Both the position numbers and the translations under genes were made by a program. A DNA stretch of 64,000 bases from Panagrolaimus kolymaensis (lineage: Eukaryota; Nematoda; Chromadorea; Rhabditida; Panagrolaimidae): the NCBI GenBank assembly GCA_028622995.1, contig JAJQJQ010000010.1:4898001-4962000 (forward strand), read 5' to 3'. Position 1 is the stretch's first letter; every line of letters starts with the position of its first letter. Of this stretch, positions 12,141 to 26,600 are shown piece after piece. The notes below the pieces were generated by a model, which was not told the origin of the DNA, ran no database searches, and saw nothing but the letters and a program-made list of their open reading frames with translations.

Positions 12141-15100
12141 TTTTTAAATTTAACTTTGAAGTAGCTGTAAATTAATAAAATAAGAAAATGGCAACAAAGT
12201 AAAGAAGTGTTGTGAGCAACGCCTTCGAATAAGTAAGTATTAAAATAAAATACAAAAAAAATATTTATAACAAAGAAGAGGGGTTTATCTTCCTTCGTCT
12301 AAAGGTCGTCATTTTCTCGCGCGAGTAACAAAGAGTTGATTACTTTTTTTCCTCCACAATTTTAAGGAAGAAAAAGTAAGTCATTTGAACGTCTTCCGAT
12401 GACAATTCAATTCCAAAGCATACATACACATAAACGTTTAAAAAAATAGATTAATTCGTCCTTGCTCAAAAAGAAAAAAATATAGGACTTTTAAAAAAAA
12501 GAAGATGGAATACAAAAAAAAAATGAAAAAAATAGAAGAATCAAGAGACGTAAGTTTTTTATTTGGACGACGACAAATGATTGGAGGCTCTTTATTTTTT
12601 CTTCACTTCATTTTATTATTTTTTTTTTTTGCAACACCACCACCAAAAAATACATACTTTGACAAGTTCAAACATTATGAAGAAGAAAAAACGAACAAAA
12701 AACAGTCGCGAGTTTGAAAACCAAAGAAAGTGAAAGTGAAAAAAAAGAAAGATGGGCGACTATTAAGGGACTCCAAAAAAGGGATGAATGATGATGCATG
12801 TGTTTCATCACATGTTAATCTACAAAGAATATTTCATCCTTTTATTCAAAAAAGAAAAATTGATAACCATAAAAGCCAATCTTCTTAAATTCCTTTTCAC
12901 ACTTAAAGGATGATATTTATTTTCGATTCGCAGACACAACCACGCTTATCAATTTTCATTATTCTCAATGACTAAGAATGGCGTGAAATGTGCGTTGATC
13001 ATTCTTAAAATTCCATAGATAGAATTTTAACATTGCGCAGATTTTTTCGCAAATAAATATTTTTTCTTTCTCCGGAAATATCAATATATCTTTCTTTGGA
13101 ACAATGGAAACAAACATCATCAACAATTTCTCCAACAAAAAAAGACAATTGCGTGCTGCAAAAAAAAAACGCAACAATATAAAAAAAGAAGAGTGAACGA
13201 TCCGATTGAAATCCAGCCAGTAGTTTTCATTTTCAACCATATTTGTTTGGTTGTTATAAAAAAGGAATAGTTTTTTTTTCGCTTCTACTTTTTTTAATCC
13301 TCTCGTCGCATTATTCTTCGTCACCATCATCACTACGCTTTTGTAGAAAAAAAGATAAGGCGGATTTGAGATAATAATAAAAAGTGGATAGGATATGGAT
13401 AGAGGCAGATGATGAAAAAAAGAGAATCATGTTTGGCTTTCCGCCAAACTTGTTACGGAATGGATAAATTTTATAAAGCAGCGTAACAGATTTATTTTGT
13501 TGTTGTTTATTTGCGCTAAAATGTTTAGCGATTCATACCACGTGGGGAAGAAGAAGATCGCAGAGATTAAAAAGGCCAGAAACGGGTCTTTATGAAAGCT
13601 CTTTTTATTAGAGCTCAAAATACAAAATTAAACTAAGCAAAATCATGACTTTCACGACTAGGGAAATGTAAAAAAGAACGTTCCAGTCTTTAACATTTTG
13701 AATTTTTTTAAACTTTAATTTTAGGAAAGTTTTTCAAGAGCAATCATAAACAAAAATAAGTTAGTACAAAAATAAAAAAATCAACAATTGCAAAACTTCA
13801 AATGACTGTATATTTTTGAATTAATTAAAAAAAAATATCAGCCACTTTCAGGTGGTAAAAAATCACAAATAACCAACAACCAAGTATATTTTTTTAAAAA
13901 CATCCTATAAACAAATTTACTATAAGGTTTCTTGCCGCCGATTTAAAACTAATTCAATTGTGGATGAATGAATAATTTAAAATAGTGTATTTAAATGAAG
14001 AGTAAAAATCAAAGACACCAAACTTTTTTTATTTCAAAAAGCAGCAATTTAGAGGCCGCCTCAATGCACCTCGAAGGAAAATTGAAAGAATGTATTGCTA
14101 TTGTTTTTTTGGCGCGCAAAAAAAAAAGAAAGAAAATGTTGTTTCTACAACCTTCCTTCCTCTATTGCACTCCTCCAAGACACAAGTATCCCTGCCTTCT
14201 TTCACTATGTATGTTTTAATGTTTTAAGGAAGAGTTAGGAAAGAAAAAACAAAACAAATTGCGAAATCAAAGACACTTTCAATAAGGCAAAAAACAGAAT
14301 TTGTTAAAACTAAAAATATTGCCGCTTATGCGGCGGCGCAGATGCTTTTGCATTAACAAAAAAAGAATAAAAAAGGAAAAAAATAAAGCTTTAAACAAAC
14401 TAAAGCACAATAAAGCTAGCTATCTGTGCATTTTTTGTTTTGTTTGTTAGTTAGTTTTTTATGTTTATCAAGCAACAACGAGCATAAAATATGGGAAAAA
14501 GAAAAAGACGGCAAAAAAAGGGAATTTCCAATGACATAAAAAAATAAAATAAACTTGATGATGACAAGAGGAGGAAGAATGGAATTTTTAAATATTTTTT
14601 TATGGCCTCTTAGTCGACGTCCTTGTCTGATGACAGAAAAGAAGAAATAAAGAAAGCTGATGATGATGATCAGGCGGAGCCTTATTTAAAAAAATAAATT
14701 TTCTTTTATGCACCTTTATTTTTTAGAAATGTTTGTATGTTTGAGAAAGACATTTTTTTCTGGGGCTACCATAAGAAGAGTTTTAATGCCAATCAACAAC
14801 AACCTTTTTCTTTCTTTTCCATTCATAGAAACGCGATTAACTGAAACATATTTGTTTTGCATTAAAAAAAATAAAAATTAAGATTGACAGCTTTCGGTTT
14901 ATAAAATTTTGGCAGGATTAACCTTTCATATTTTTTTGTTTAATTTAAAGCTAACTTTCACTTTTTGTTTTATGCTTTTTGATTTTTAACCAATCACCGC
15001 TATTGCTTGCTTTTCTTCAAACACACTGCTACCGTAATTATATTTATAATAATCAATTTATTTTTATTTTCAAATAATTTTTTTTTGTAAAACAAAAAAG

Positions 15101-15564
15101 AGGCAGAAAGAAACAAAGAAAGTGAAAAATAAAAAAACATAACAATTAAATAAAAAATTAATCAGAAGAAAGCGAATTTTATTTTTTGAGCCAAGCAATT
15201 AAAATAAAAAAAAGCAAAAATTTTTTAAATATTTTATTTTTTCTGTGACAACAATTTCTTGTAGATTGATTTTTTTCTTCGTTGGCCGCTAATAATAACC
15301 CGTAAGCTAGGCGTAGTTTTTAAGAATCAAAATTTTTACAATGATTTAATTTAAAAGAAGAAAAAGTGGGATAATTGAAAGAATATTTATTTTTATAAGA
15401 ATTTCAATTTTATCAAAACTCTAAATATAAAAAGCAACCCGTGGGTGAGAGAAGAAGAAAAGGAAGTAGTAAAAAAATAGAAGCAATTAATTATGAATGA
15501 TTTTTTCTTTTTTGAACACCGTTTTTTATTTGTAAAATAAATTAATATGGAAGAATTTGATTTT
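12141..15564. other. Intergenic region between CRIP and plexin genes
   Basis: About 3.4 kb holding the CRIP promoter side and the plexin 3' UTR side. It is full of poly-A/poly-T runs. The short open frames (for example 12505-12717 plus, 12965-13333 minus, 13995-14219 plus) are Lys/Phe-rich low complexity without domains. I see no RNA gene or repeat family here. Confidence 0.4.
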
Positions 15565-18500
15565 TTAGTAAAAGCGACTGTTGTTGGTTCCTGACATAAG
15601 TCGAGATTTAGAATTATAATTATCGAGGGAGCCATTGTTGATGAGAGTGGTATCTGGCACAACATCCATAGTTTCCAACATTTTTTGAAATCTTTCTGGT
15701 AGTTGTTCATGCAAGGCATATTCATTTTTACTTAATTCTTCAAAAATCATATCACGATTTGAATTGACATACACGTATAATTCATTGAGAGCCGAAGAAT
15801 AAACTAAAAAGTTTCGCTGATGGGCTTGAGATTCTTGAAGGAGGAATGAATTCATATCAACGTCTGGGATGCGGGGTAATTTTGCAACATCTTCATAGAA
15901 ACTAAAGAAAGACAGAATAATTATGCAAAATTTATAAAAATATAGTTAACTCACTTATGAACAATATGTTTATATTTATCGATATCATTAGCAAATAACA
16001 ATTTGCTACTTGGAGAATCTTTAGTTAAATGCAATTCTTGAGTTGAACATGCATCCATTAAAGTTTGAGCCACAACATTTAAAGATCCTTCAATTTTGGT
16101 GGGTTTTGGAATATCAAAAATGAAATCGGGATTTTTAATTAAATTCACCCAAAATCTTAATGGCAATGCATTGCTTTTCCATGCATGACTAACATCTTCA
16201 TCAACTATTCCATGTTCCTTCGCTTGATCATCCAAAAAATCGAACATATATTTTACGCAGGCTGGCAATCTCACAGATCGATTACTTGTCGAAAAAATAA
16301 CTTCAAATAAATTTTCAATAAATTTTTGTAAGATTCCCTTCATATGTAGCAGTCGAGTTAAATATATTTCTGACATCATTTTTTCTTGGGAATCCTGTTC
16401 ATTTTGTTGTCGAACAAGATGGAATACTCTCATCGTATCTTTGCTATGGCCATTACTGGAATGAGTTCCAAAAGGTCGAGTGAGGGTTGGACTATTATTG
16501 TAACTTGATGAAGATTTATCAGATCGATCACTTAATAATGAAAGATTATAGGATGATGAATTAGCTTGTCGAGGTATAAGAGCCAACATAGCTTTGTTGT
16601 CAACTTTATAATGAGCTAAAGTGTTTTGTCGCCAAAGTCCATTATCATGTCGAGAAGTTTGATCCAAATCCATTAAAATCTTTCGGCTGCCATTTGGTAA
16701 ACGCCATTCAAGATCGACTTCACTAACAGTAGGTCTGCCAGAAAATGGAATAGTTCGATATTTAGAATCAATACATTTTTCTTTAACTTGAGTTATTGAA
16801 TCACAATCGAGAACAGTAACTTGAGTATCACAAATTACTCCATTTCCTTCAGTGACCACAAAAATAGTTAATTCTCGGCATTGAACGGTTGATCGAAGAA
16901 GTTTTTCTTCCGAAAGTGAATATCTTGCTTCCATGCTTATAGCATCTTGAGGACCTTTCTCAGTTTGTTGTTTGGTAGCCCAATAAAATTGGTAAAGCTG
17001 TTCCCCGGCTGTTCCAGTCAAATATCGATACATGAGAAATGAAAACCATACAGACAACATTCTTTCCGCAACACTTTCAGCTCGACGGAATAAAATTTTA
17101 GGTTGGAATCGAGCTTCTAAATTGCGTTTAATCAAATCTTTAAGGAGTTGTTTGAGAATATCAGTGCAATAATCCATTCTCTCCTAAAATATTGTTCGTT
17201 ATGTCTTTCTTTTGGAAAATTAAATTAAATGCTTACTTGTAAAATCACCATCAACAATGATCCAACATAAACTCGATCCTTTTGCAATAAATATTTGTTT
17301 TCATCAATTGTTCGAACGAATGAAAGTAAAAACGTTCGATTTTGAACCAACAAATATAATTGCTTTAATCCACTCTCAACTTGATGTGCTCTTTCTTGAT
17401 CGACTTCAAGCTCACGCAAAACTGGGTGATTATTGAATGAATGAGGGAATAAAATTCTTGCAGAATAATCGTGATAACTTAAAAATGGAATAAATGATGT
17501 TCCTTCGGGTAATGAGCCAGCAATGGCATTGAGATTTGTTTGAAGTTCATGGAAAGCTTCCTTGCATTCTTGAGCCACTTTCATTTCAATCGAAGTCATT
17601 TGATGTTTAAGAGTTCGAAGTTGACGATTGTGTGAGCTATTTTTCCGTCGATAAAGGATGAATACTATCAATAAAAGGAAGAGACTAATGAAAGCTATGG
17701 AGCCAGCAAGAATTAAATAATTGGAAGCATATCCAGCATTAGCGGAAACAATGCCAACATTTTCACTAAAATTTCAATAATTAGGTTTAACTTTGCAAAA
17801 ACCAATTTTTTACTTACACTTTATTTCCAATTTCAACTAACACATCCAAATCATCTCGATCAGCATATACTTCGTCTATTTCAGGACTCAATTGGCATGT
17901 TAATGTAAATTCAGCCAATGCTGTGACATCACAAGGCGTACCACCAACTCTTACTTTAACATCTCGAACTAAAGCAGCCGATGTCAAATTTTCCCCTTTA
18001 ATAACCAGATCTGCTCCAGCTTGGGCAGTTTGAACTTTTCCAAAATGTAATATTTTTGGATCAGGGAACACTTTTAATTTATTGCTTTCATCATCTTCAT
18101 CATCCCCGAAATACTCTGTATATGATTTATCGTCGCTATCCAAACTAAATCCATAACGAAGAAGTAAAGGCTTTTCATTTGAAAATCTTGTATGCTCTTT
18201 AATTGCAATGGGTGGAGTTGTACAAAGCATCAGCATGCCACCATTTTTAATTTCGCATATATCACCAAATTGTAATTCATCTTCATATTCAGCAACCATT
18301 CGAGGACGTTGAAGCAAATTAAAATCTTTTCCATAAACTTCAGTTAAAATTCCACCAGAAACTATGGAAGCTGATCGCTCAACTCGAGTAACAATGGGAT
18401 TTTCTCTAAAAAATAGTTATTTTCAAAAAAAATGCTTTTACACCTCAAAAAAATCTTACTTGAATTCAAAACTAATTTTATTGGTTAGGGAAAAGGCGGC

Positions 18501-21500
18501 TCCATCAACGGTCAAAGCTATATTTTCCTTGTATCCAGGATAATCAGCTTTTTCAGTTCGACAAATAAGTTCATGTTCGGTTCTTTCACGAACTTTACAA
18601 TTTACAGTTCCAATTTTTACTATAGCATCTCGACCACTATCAAGGTTTCGCCCTGTGATAGTAATATCTGTTCCACCACTAACTGGTCCACGAACAGGTC
18701 GAAATTTGCTTAATTCTGGGTTTACAAATCTGAATTCTGTGACTGCTGCATGAGCATAATCAGCTGTTTTTTCTCCACCATTTATTCTAACAATAACATG
18801 GCCATCTTGCGGAGTTAAAACTCTTTCAGTTTGACATACAATTGATTCAGCTTGATGATATTCGGTTGGAATAATTTCGCATCGTTTATTTGCGACATTC
18901 ACTTGGACGCTTGAAGCAGATAAACCCAAATTTACGCCAGTAATGTTAAGTCTTGTGCCACCATTTAATGGACCTTTTCGAGGCCAAAAATTCATTATTT
19001 GTGGATTTTTACATCGAACATTTGGAGTAAGAATGGTTAAAAAATCTGATGCACATGCAGCTCGAAAAGTGCATTTGCTGGTTTGTTCACACCATCCACA
19101 TTCATAATGTCGAGATAAAGTAAGACATTTACCACAATTATCCGCTAATCTTTCACACATATAAACTACGACTTTAATATTGTGAGGATTATCAAGAGCT
19201 CGAAAATGAGCCAATTCTGTTCCTGGTCGAGTTGTTCGTGGCTTTTCTTCTTTTGCCCATAAAACTGATAAATCAATTGGAAGGGTTGGATCAAGAATGG
19301 AAGATCTTTCAAAGTTATCAAATTTAAATTCGAGGCATCTAAAAAATCAAACTTTAATAAATCTTTTTTAAAGTTGTTCAAATTCTTACTCAATATTATT
19401 TCTCCGTCTCACAGCATTTACAGTTTTTACAAAACCACCGCCATAAGTATAATTGCATTTAAAATGTTGCATTGTTGCATCATCCAAATTATCAGCAATA
19501 ACAGAAATTTGTCTATTTTTTCCTAAACCAATATAAAAATTGCTATGATTTCGAGTATCAATTAATGGGCAACTATCGGGACCTCTTCGGGAAGCTGGTT
19601 CCTTAATCTATAAAAATAACAGTAAATTCCTGGATTTTTAAATTATTAAAACTATTACCTTTGATACAACCATAACATCTCCCAAACATACATCTTCAGA
19701 ATTTGCTACACATTTATCATTTTTAATACACCAATCACATGGATATTCAGAATTGGCACATTCATGACAACTTTTATGTTGTTGACAATCAAAGAATGTA
19801 AAATTTGTTGAAATTAAAGTTGCTCGTCGATCGACAATTGAAAGAAGGGCTTGAACACTAGATGATTTGATATCCAAAACTCCAGCTTCTGCAAGGCTTG
19901 AAAAAGTTGGAGTTGCACATCGAAAAGTTCCATCCGTGACATTTTCAGCTTTTTTACGTTGACGTTGCACATTTTCAATATCGAATACACATTCAAGGCT
20001 AGGACTGCTTGCAATATTTTGAGTTGCAATCGTTAGATTTCTAGACACAGCAATATATTGTTGATTTGGAGAAATTGAAATAATGCTTGGACAGCTTCGA
20101 CCATCTTGATATGTAATATATTGTTTGAACCCATCAATTAAAGTCACATCTTCAGGACATTCATTATCTCTCGAACAAGTATTGGATTTTAAACACCATC
20201 CACAAAATGGATTTTCTTGTCGAACACAATCGATGCAATTATCAACTTTATCACAATGATCCACTTTAATTTTATAAACAGCGTATTTCGACAATAAATA
20301 AAGTGTGGGTATGTTTCCAGAAGGTAATTTATTCAGCACAAATTTTTTGTCTTGTAAAATTGCTGAACCATCATCAGTGAGTTGAATGGTTTTGAAAATT
20401 TTTGATGACGTGCTATTAACGATCAAAGCTTTATGAAGGGTTCCAGTGCTAGTTCCAATAAATCCAACATTGGTTCCTTTAACTCCATGAACATAAAGAG
20501 AAGTAAAAAATTCTTTTTCACGATAAATAAAAGTTGTAGATTCCACTGGAAATTCTGAGCCAAAAACGTGTGGATTTACTTCATTGCCGCACTCGAAATC
20601 AGTTAAAGCATTTAAAGTGCAATCCTTGACTCCACTTGGATGATAATCAAATCCTCGATAGCCTTTTCCTGAATTACAATATTTATGAGATTTGGTGAAT
20701 TGTCTGGAGACATCATCCATATTAAATACACATAATCCCGAATTTGCTGCAGAATCAGTGAATTCAGAGTGGAATTTATCTGTGAATACAGCAAAAATAA
20801 GTTGAATATTGTCTATTCTAAAAATGATGATTAATCAAATTTTTATAAAACCGAGTTTAATTAAACTTACGTGCTGCCATGAAATTCTTCAGCCAAATAA
20901 TATTGTGGATTTCCAACATATGCATCTTGTACATATGATAATGTATCGCCTTCAGGTGTTTTACAATTTAATGGAATTTCAGAATAACTATAAAATGTTG
21001 GATCATCTTTACATATTCTCGCTAATTTTGATGGAGAATTATTAGCATGATTTTGACGAATAACAAAATAAACATATTTATCATAATCAAATGCTGTGAC
21101 ATAATCAATTGTATTAACAGCTTGAGATTTAGCATTGGTAAAAGATAAGTATAATCCTTGAAAAGGGTTACTTAACAAATTTAATTGTAAGCCCCGTTGT
21201 AAATCATAACCCGCAACTAAATATTGTGTATCTTCTCTTGATGTAGGTGTTATTCCAAGAAATAATGTTTGCTTATTGGCTTCTTTACTTGGGCAATCAT
21301 CTGCTCCACACGTCATAGTTACAAAAGCTGTGACTTGTCCATCAGAGCCATATGGAACTAATTTTCGATTAGATTCTTCCACCACGTGAGAAATATTTCC
21401 AAGTATTCTTCTCCTACATATTCCACGTTTAGCACTGCTGCATTCAATCAGCGAATGTTCAAGCTTATCAATTGCTAAAGCTTTAACATAAACATTTTGA

Positions 21501-23479
21501 TCACAATTTGCTGAAATAATAAAAATAAAAATAGTTACTTTTTGTTTATCTCTTTTTCTGCTTTTATTTTTTATTGAATCTGTTAATCCTTTTCCTTCCG
21601 ATTCTTAATTATATTGAAAAGCTGCTTTTATGTTTATTTATACTCTCTTTAAAGTTTAAACTAGTCTCTCTCCTTTGCTAATAAACTCCAAATCGGAAGC
21701 TTAAATGCGTTTTTAAACCCTTTAAATTTATTTGGTTTATAGTTTTTTGTTTGTTTGCATTAATGAATGGTTTGATTTGTTCATTTACTTAGCAGATGAG
21801 ATACCCCGGTCAAAAATATGCCCAAAAGAAGGCTTCCCGACAACCACTTATGTTAAAATAAAATCATCGTCGCTTCACCATCACTAATCTAATAATTAAA
21901 TATATTTTTTTCATTTTGTCAGGGCATCTGTTGAGTTAGTCTTTGTTGCAAAAAAAAAATGGGAAAAAAACGAAACAATAAATAATGGTTGAGAAGAGTG
22001 AGAAGAAAAAAGAATGTATTCGTTTATTTTTTTGTTGACGAAACTGAAATTGTCATCACAATGACTCATTTGCATAATATTTTTTCATTCTTAATTTTTG
22101 CATTCCTTTTCAATATATTCTCGCGTTATTTCTCACCATAACTCAAAATTTTCTAAATTGGTGTTTTCCCCAATTTTTTTAAATCGAGTCTAAAATGCCA
22201 ATTTAAAAAAACGTCATGCATAAAAAAAATACTAAAAAATGCGTTGAAAAAACAGACACATTAGAATTTTTTGCTTGGTTATTTGATGTCAGATTTCACC
22301 GGAAACTGGTGGTTTCCTTTCCGGCACGCAATCCCGAAAAAAAAAATAGCTTGATTATTTTTTCGTCCTTCACAAAACTTTATTGAAATATATACCAATC
22401 CCACATTTTTCCCTCTTCACCCTCTCACTTAATTTTACATTATTAAATCGGAGGATGTATAAAAAAAGAATAAAAAATGCGATAAAAAAAATTTGCATAT
22501 ACTACAATAGAATAGTAATTGACCCATTTCAAAGGTATTCTTGCCGCCAACAATTTAGTTTTCTGCGCATCGAGCATCGCGGAAGCGTTGATCCCTTCTT
22601 TAAGCCTGAGTGCTCCCGCTGCTTCTTCTTCTTCCTCTCACTTTCTCAATCGTTTGTTTCTTTATAAGCACAATTACTGGCCGCGACATCGTCGTCGGCG
22701 GATGTAAACTGTGTCGGCACAAAAAAAAAACAAAATCAACAAAGAATAATTTTGTTGGGATGACAAAAACATGAATGAATGAATTTTAAAACAGCTGCGC
22801 AGATTTTTAAGCTTTCGACAAAAGAGAGTTTTGAGACAATCCTTTTTTTAATTTTAGCAACTGTTGGATATCTCCGCCGCGCAGAACAAAGCAGAGGAAA
22901 TGTAAATTATTCTCCCTCGCGCTTCCAAAAAATCTCTAAATAAAAATAAAAAAAACTTTTTGGAGAATATTGTCCTTTCAGAAAAAACAAGAGTTAATTG
23001 TCAAAGGAAATGGAGAGATAAAATGACCTTTGCAATGTACAAAAAATTTTTTATGACATAGTTTTTTTCGTTTTGACCGTCAAAATAAATATTAAAAAAA
23101 ATTGCGATAGATTTTTTGATTCACTTACGTCCTTTGCAATCATCTCTCAAGAAAACATCTTCTTTAGTTTCAGTTAAAGATGTTGGAACATCATATAAAT
23201 GATTTATCGCTCCAACAATTAATCGATTTGTATTATCATCATATACCTAAACAATGTCAAATAAATTTTAAATGCTGTTTAAAAAAATAATAAATTTACC
23301 ATTCGTTGTAATTGTACTTTTTTACCCTCATGCATAGGTGAAAATGGAATACTTCCTATTCCATTATCATCAAATTCCCTTACCATTATTCTTGGTAATG
23401 GTGGCAATGGAGCTGGAGATGAAAGTGCAACAGTGAAAGAATTAAATAAAAATATAAGTAAAAATATTGATGAAAACAT
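15565..23479 (-). CDS. plx-1: Plexin A-type semaphorin receptor (PLX-1-like), ten exons
   Basis: Exons: 23479-23300, 23246-23129, 21510-20871, 20817-19659, 19607-19390, 19338-18460, 18405-17818, 17765-17237, 17183-15955 and 15901-15565. They join in frame to 1958 residues, a normal plexin A length. Order: signal peptide (MFSSIFLLIFLFNSFTVA); Sema domain to about 480; PSI 1 near 497 (CVRQENPFCGWC), PSI 2 near 656, PSI 3 near 832; IPT domains from about 883 (GPLNGGTRLNITG, GPVSGGTDITITG and two more); a membrane helix near 1270; then a split RasGAP region. The arginine pair in LFRRAESVAERM and the Arg in LPLRFWVNLIKNP match the plexin GAP catalytic arginines. A Rho-binding insert (VDLEWRLPNGSR, NTLAHYKVD) lies between them. 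A-type is preferred from DLEWR and SYNLSLLSDRS. The frame stays open upstream to an ATG at 23689, so a longer N-terminus is possible. Plexins receive semaphorin signals for axon and cell guidance. Confidence 0.93.
21511..23128 (-). other. Large second intron of the plexin gene
   Basis: At 1.6 kb this intron is about thirty times longer than most introns in the window. It separates the first Sema-domain exon (23129-23246) from the rest. It carries AT-rich DNA plus a GC-richer patch near 22540-22700. No exon or RNA gene is supported inside it. Long 5'-proximal introns of guidance-receptor genes often hold enhancers, which is inference only. Confidence 0.6.
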
Positions 23480-23689
23480 TATTTGCCTTGGAGGATTTTT
23501 TCTATCTGGAGGCAAAGTTTGTCGTTGTTTATGAAATTCCAATGTTTTTGTATTAGCTTTTTGAGCATCAACTTCTATATCAGAACATGAACATAGCGAA
23601 CAGCAGTATTTTTGATTTTCGTGGTCATCTCCTGTGAAGGCAAAGGCAGTTCCAGTTGCTGAAGAAGTGGATGGCTGATTGCCATGCAT

Positions 23690-26600
23690 CGAGCAGCGAA
23701 ATCACAATAAATCAATACCAAAAAATATTGTTTGATAATATTGAAAATAAATATGTAATTTTCTTTCCAGTTTAATAATAGAAATATTTAACAATCAATA
23801 ATATTTTCTTTTTCTTATTTAGCTATGGCGATGCTTAAATTTCCCGTTGATGTAGGTGTATGTGATCGTATGTATTCACATTGACACTCTTTGTGAAGAA
23901 TAAAAAATAAGTAAAAGGTCAAGTATGATTTGAAAAGGAGAGGGAAAAGCTGAATGTAAAAAAAATGTTGTCGGCAGCTTCAAAAATTATGAGCAACCTA
24001 AAAAATGAAAGGCATTATAGAATAGTAAAAAAAAATGAAAGTGATGGAAAAATATAATATATTTTTTGGTTAAAACGTTTAAAATAATACACGGATATTT
24101 TATTTGCAAACAAAGAAAAAAACGAGAGAAGAAGAAACAAACCAATCTCAAATATTGTTGTTTAAAGCAGCGTAAAAAAATTATAAAAAAACGTTTATAC
24201 AAAAGAAGAAAATGGATGAGGATCTGGGATGAGATAAATATAAAAAAAAAAACGTAAGGGATGGGATAAAAAGTGATTTGATTTTGTATAGAAAAAGGAA
24301 CAACAGAAAAAAAACGAACGAAAGAAAGGGAATTCAATTCAATTTTTGATGATAACTTTTAAAAAAGAAACAAAAAAAAACAAAAACGCCGCGATTTCAC
24401 ACTTGAAAAGTCAATCTCATTTTTTTTGGTGTTGTTGTTGAAAGAATTTAGGACTGTCGCGCCCCAAAAAAGCTTCCTCATCTATTTATTATATATATTT
24501 TTTAAAGCTGTATAGCGCATCCTATTTTTCTTACTTAGGATCTTCTTTTTTGCAGGAAGAAGAAAAAATCATTGTGATTTTGTTTTAGTTTTTGTTTAAA
24601 CTATATTTTGCAAAGATAAAAAGAAAAAAAAATTCAAGCTTCCTTAGTTTTAAGAATTTCAAGAAGGAAGAAGATTATTTTAAAGCCCAAACAAGCTTAT
24701 TCAACAAAAAAATAAGCACTCACTCACTCCTTCACAATGAATGTATCGCTTTCAATAACCCTGTTTTTTTATTCTTTCATTTCTTGGACAACAAAAAAAC
24801 TGTACTAGGGCATCATGTGCGCGGAGGAATTGAAAACAAAACTAGTTAAAAAAAGTCGTCGTCGTCCAAAGCGATGATGAACGGGAGGAGAACGGGAGAC
24901 TAACTCGAAACTTTAGATAACAAAAAAAAGTTGAAGAAAAAAAGAAAAGCGATTGAAGGAATATATATTATTTACAAAAAAAAAGAAAAAATAGTAAAAA
25001 TAAACTCCAAGAAAAAAAACAAGGATGCACTTCGAATTAGTCATCTTTTTTTTCTGATTTGAGAGAGAAAAGGAAGTTAACATGATTTCTTTCAAGTGAT
25101 AAGAAAGGTGAAAACTCCTACATTTTTAGTGAATAAAAAATTGATCGGAACTCTAAACACAATAAATTTATTATTAGAGGAATTTATAGGATCAATGTAA
25201 AAAAGAAAATATGCAACAGTCTTAAGTCAAAAAAAGTTTTGCCATCCTCAATCAAAAAAGTAAATATTTGAAAATAAGAAGGAGAAGAGTCACTTCATTA
25301 ATTAACTTTATTTTGCCCAAACAAAAAAATAAACGGCAAAAAAGGACAAAACTTGAATAAAAAGTATTGTTCTTCTTTCTCCAAGGGTGTCATCCGAGAT
25401 GACCATATAAAGAAAGACAAAACAGTTATTTTAAGTGTTTGAGGGAGAAAGAGAGCTACCTGTGCATTTTTGTCAGTGAAAAGAATAGAGAGCGCATCAC
25501 TAAGGAGGAGCTGTGCTGCTCGTCCTCTTTTCCTCCCTCGCATCGATATATTCTCATCTCTCCCTCTTTTTTTCGTGATGGCAAAAAAAAGCAGCTGGAG
25601 AAGGGAAAACGCAGCATAGAAAACAATTTTGGGGCAAAAATACCCTCCCTCAAAATAAAATAAAAAAAATTATGCGCAGGCAGCAGCAACAACACCGGCA
25701 ATAATCGATGGGTTTGAGATGATGATGCGATGCGCGATGGCCTCCTCGAATATTTATCGGCGTTCCCTTTCTATCCTTTTTTGGAATGGTGGTTGGTAGC
25801 TTTACAACACAAAAAAATCTCACCAAATAAGCAGTATTAAGATATTAAAGACTTCCTCTCCTCTCATTTTTTTGTTTTGTTTTTCTGCCAGATTATGCCT
25901 GCCTACCGAAGAATAAAATAAAAGAAGCCAAGCTGTACTACATATTCGTTTCGCTTCATCAAGCCGCCTATATTTAAATCAAATATGCGTAAATCTCTGG
26001 CGGCGATGAAAATGAAAGAAAGAGAAATATAAATCGTGATCTTTTACCATGAAAATAAAAAAAACATGACAGCGATATAAATAAGAAGAAAAAAAGGAAT
26101 ATAAAAATGGATAAAAAAAATGTGAAATGGCGCAATCGCAAAACCATGCAATGAAATGTGATCTGATCAAAGTGGAGAAAAAGTTAAAAAATCCGGTTCA
26201 TGGCTAACTTTGTGGTTTCATTTTTTTGATGCCAAATACTATTAAAAAAAAAAAGATGAAGATTCTCATTCAATCAAAAAAATGAAGATGAAGAAGGTAA
26301 AAAAACGGAAGCAAAAAAGGGAAAATACTTTTTGGCCTTTATAAGGCATTCATTTTCCCGCAAAAAATAAAAACATAATGATAAGTTTTGATTTGTAATT
26401 ACAGTCTTTAAAAACATATAAAAATGTAAAGAAAAAATAAATGGCATCCAAAAAATCTGATCTTACAAATCATAAATGCCTGCATGCCAGTTTTTTTTTT
26501 CATATTGAAAGAGGCCGATTTTTCCCATGAAAAAAAAACACAACATCCAAAGAAGACAGAGACCAAAAAAACTATTATTCCCAAAGCGGCGCAATCAGCC

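Noticed and set aside
22519..22707. 62-codon frame inside plexin intron 2
   Set aside because: Ser-rich low complexity ending in an Arg run, no splice signals or domain; the GC-richer patch may be regulatory but I cannot show it.
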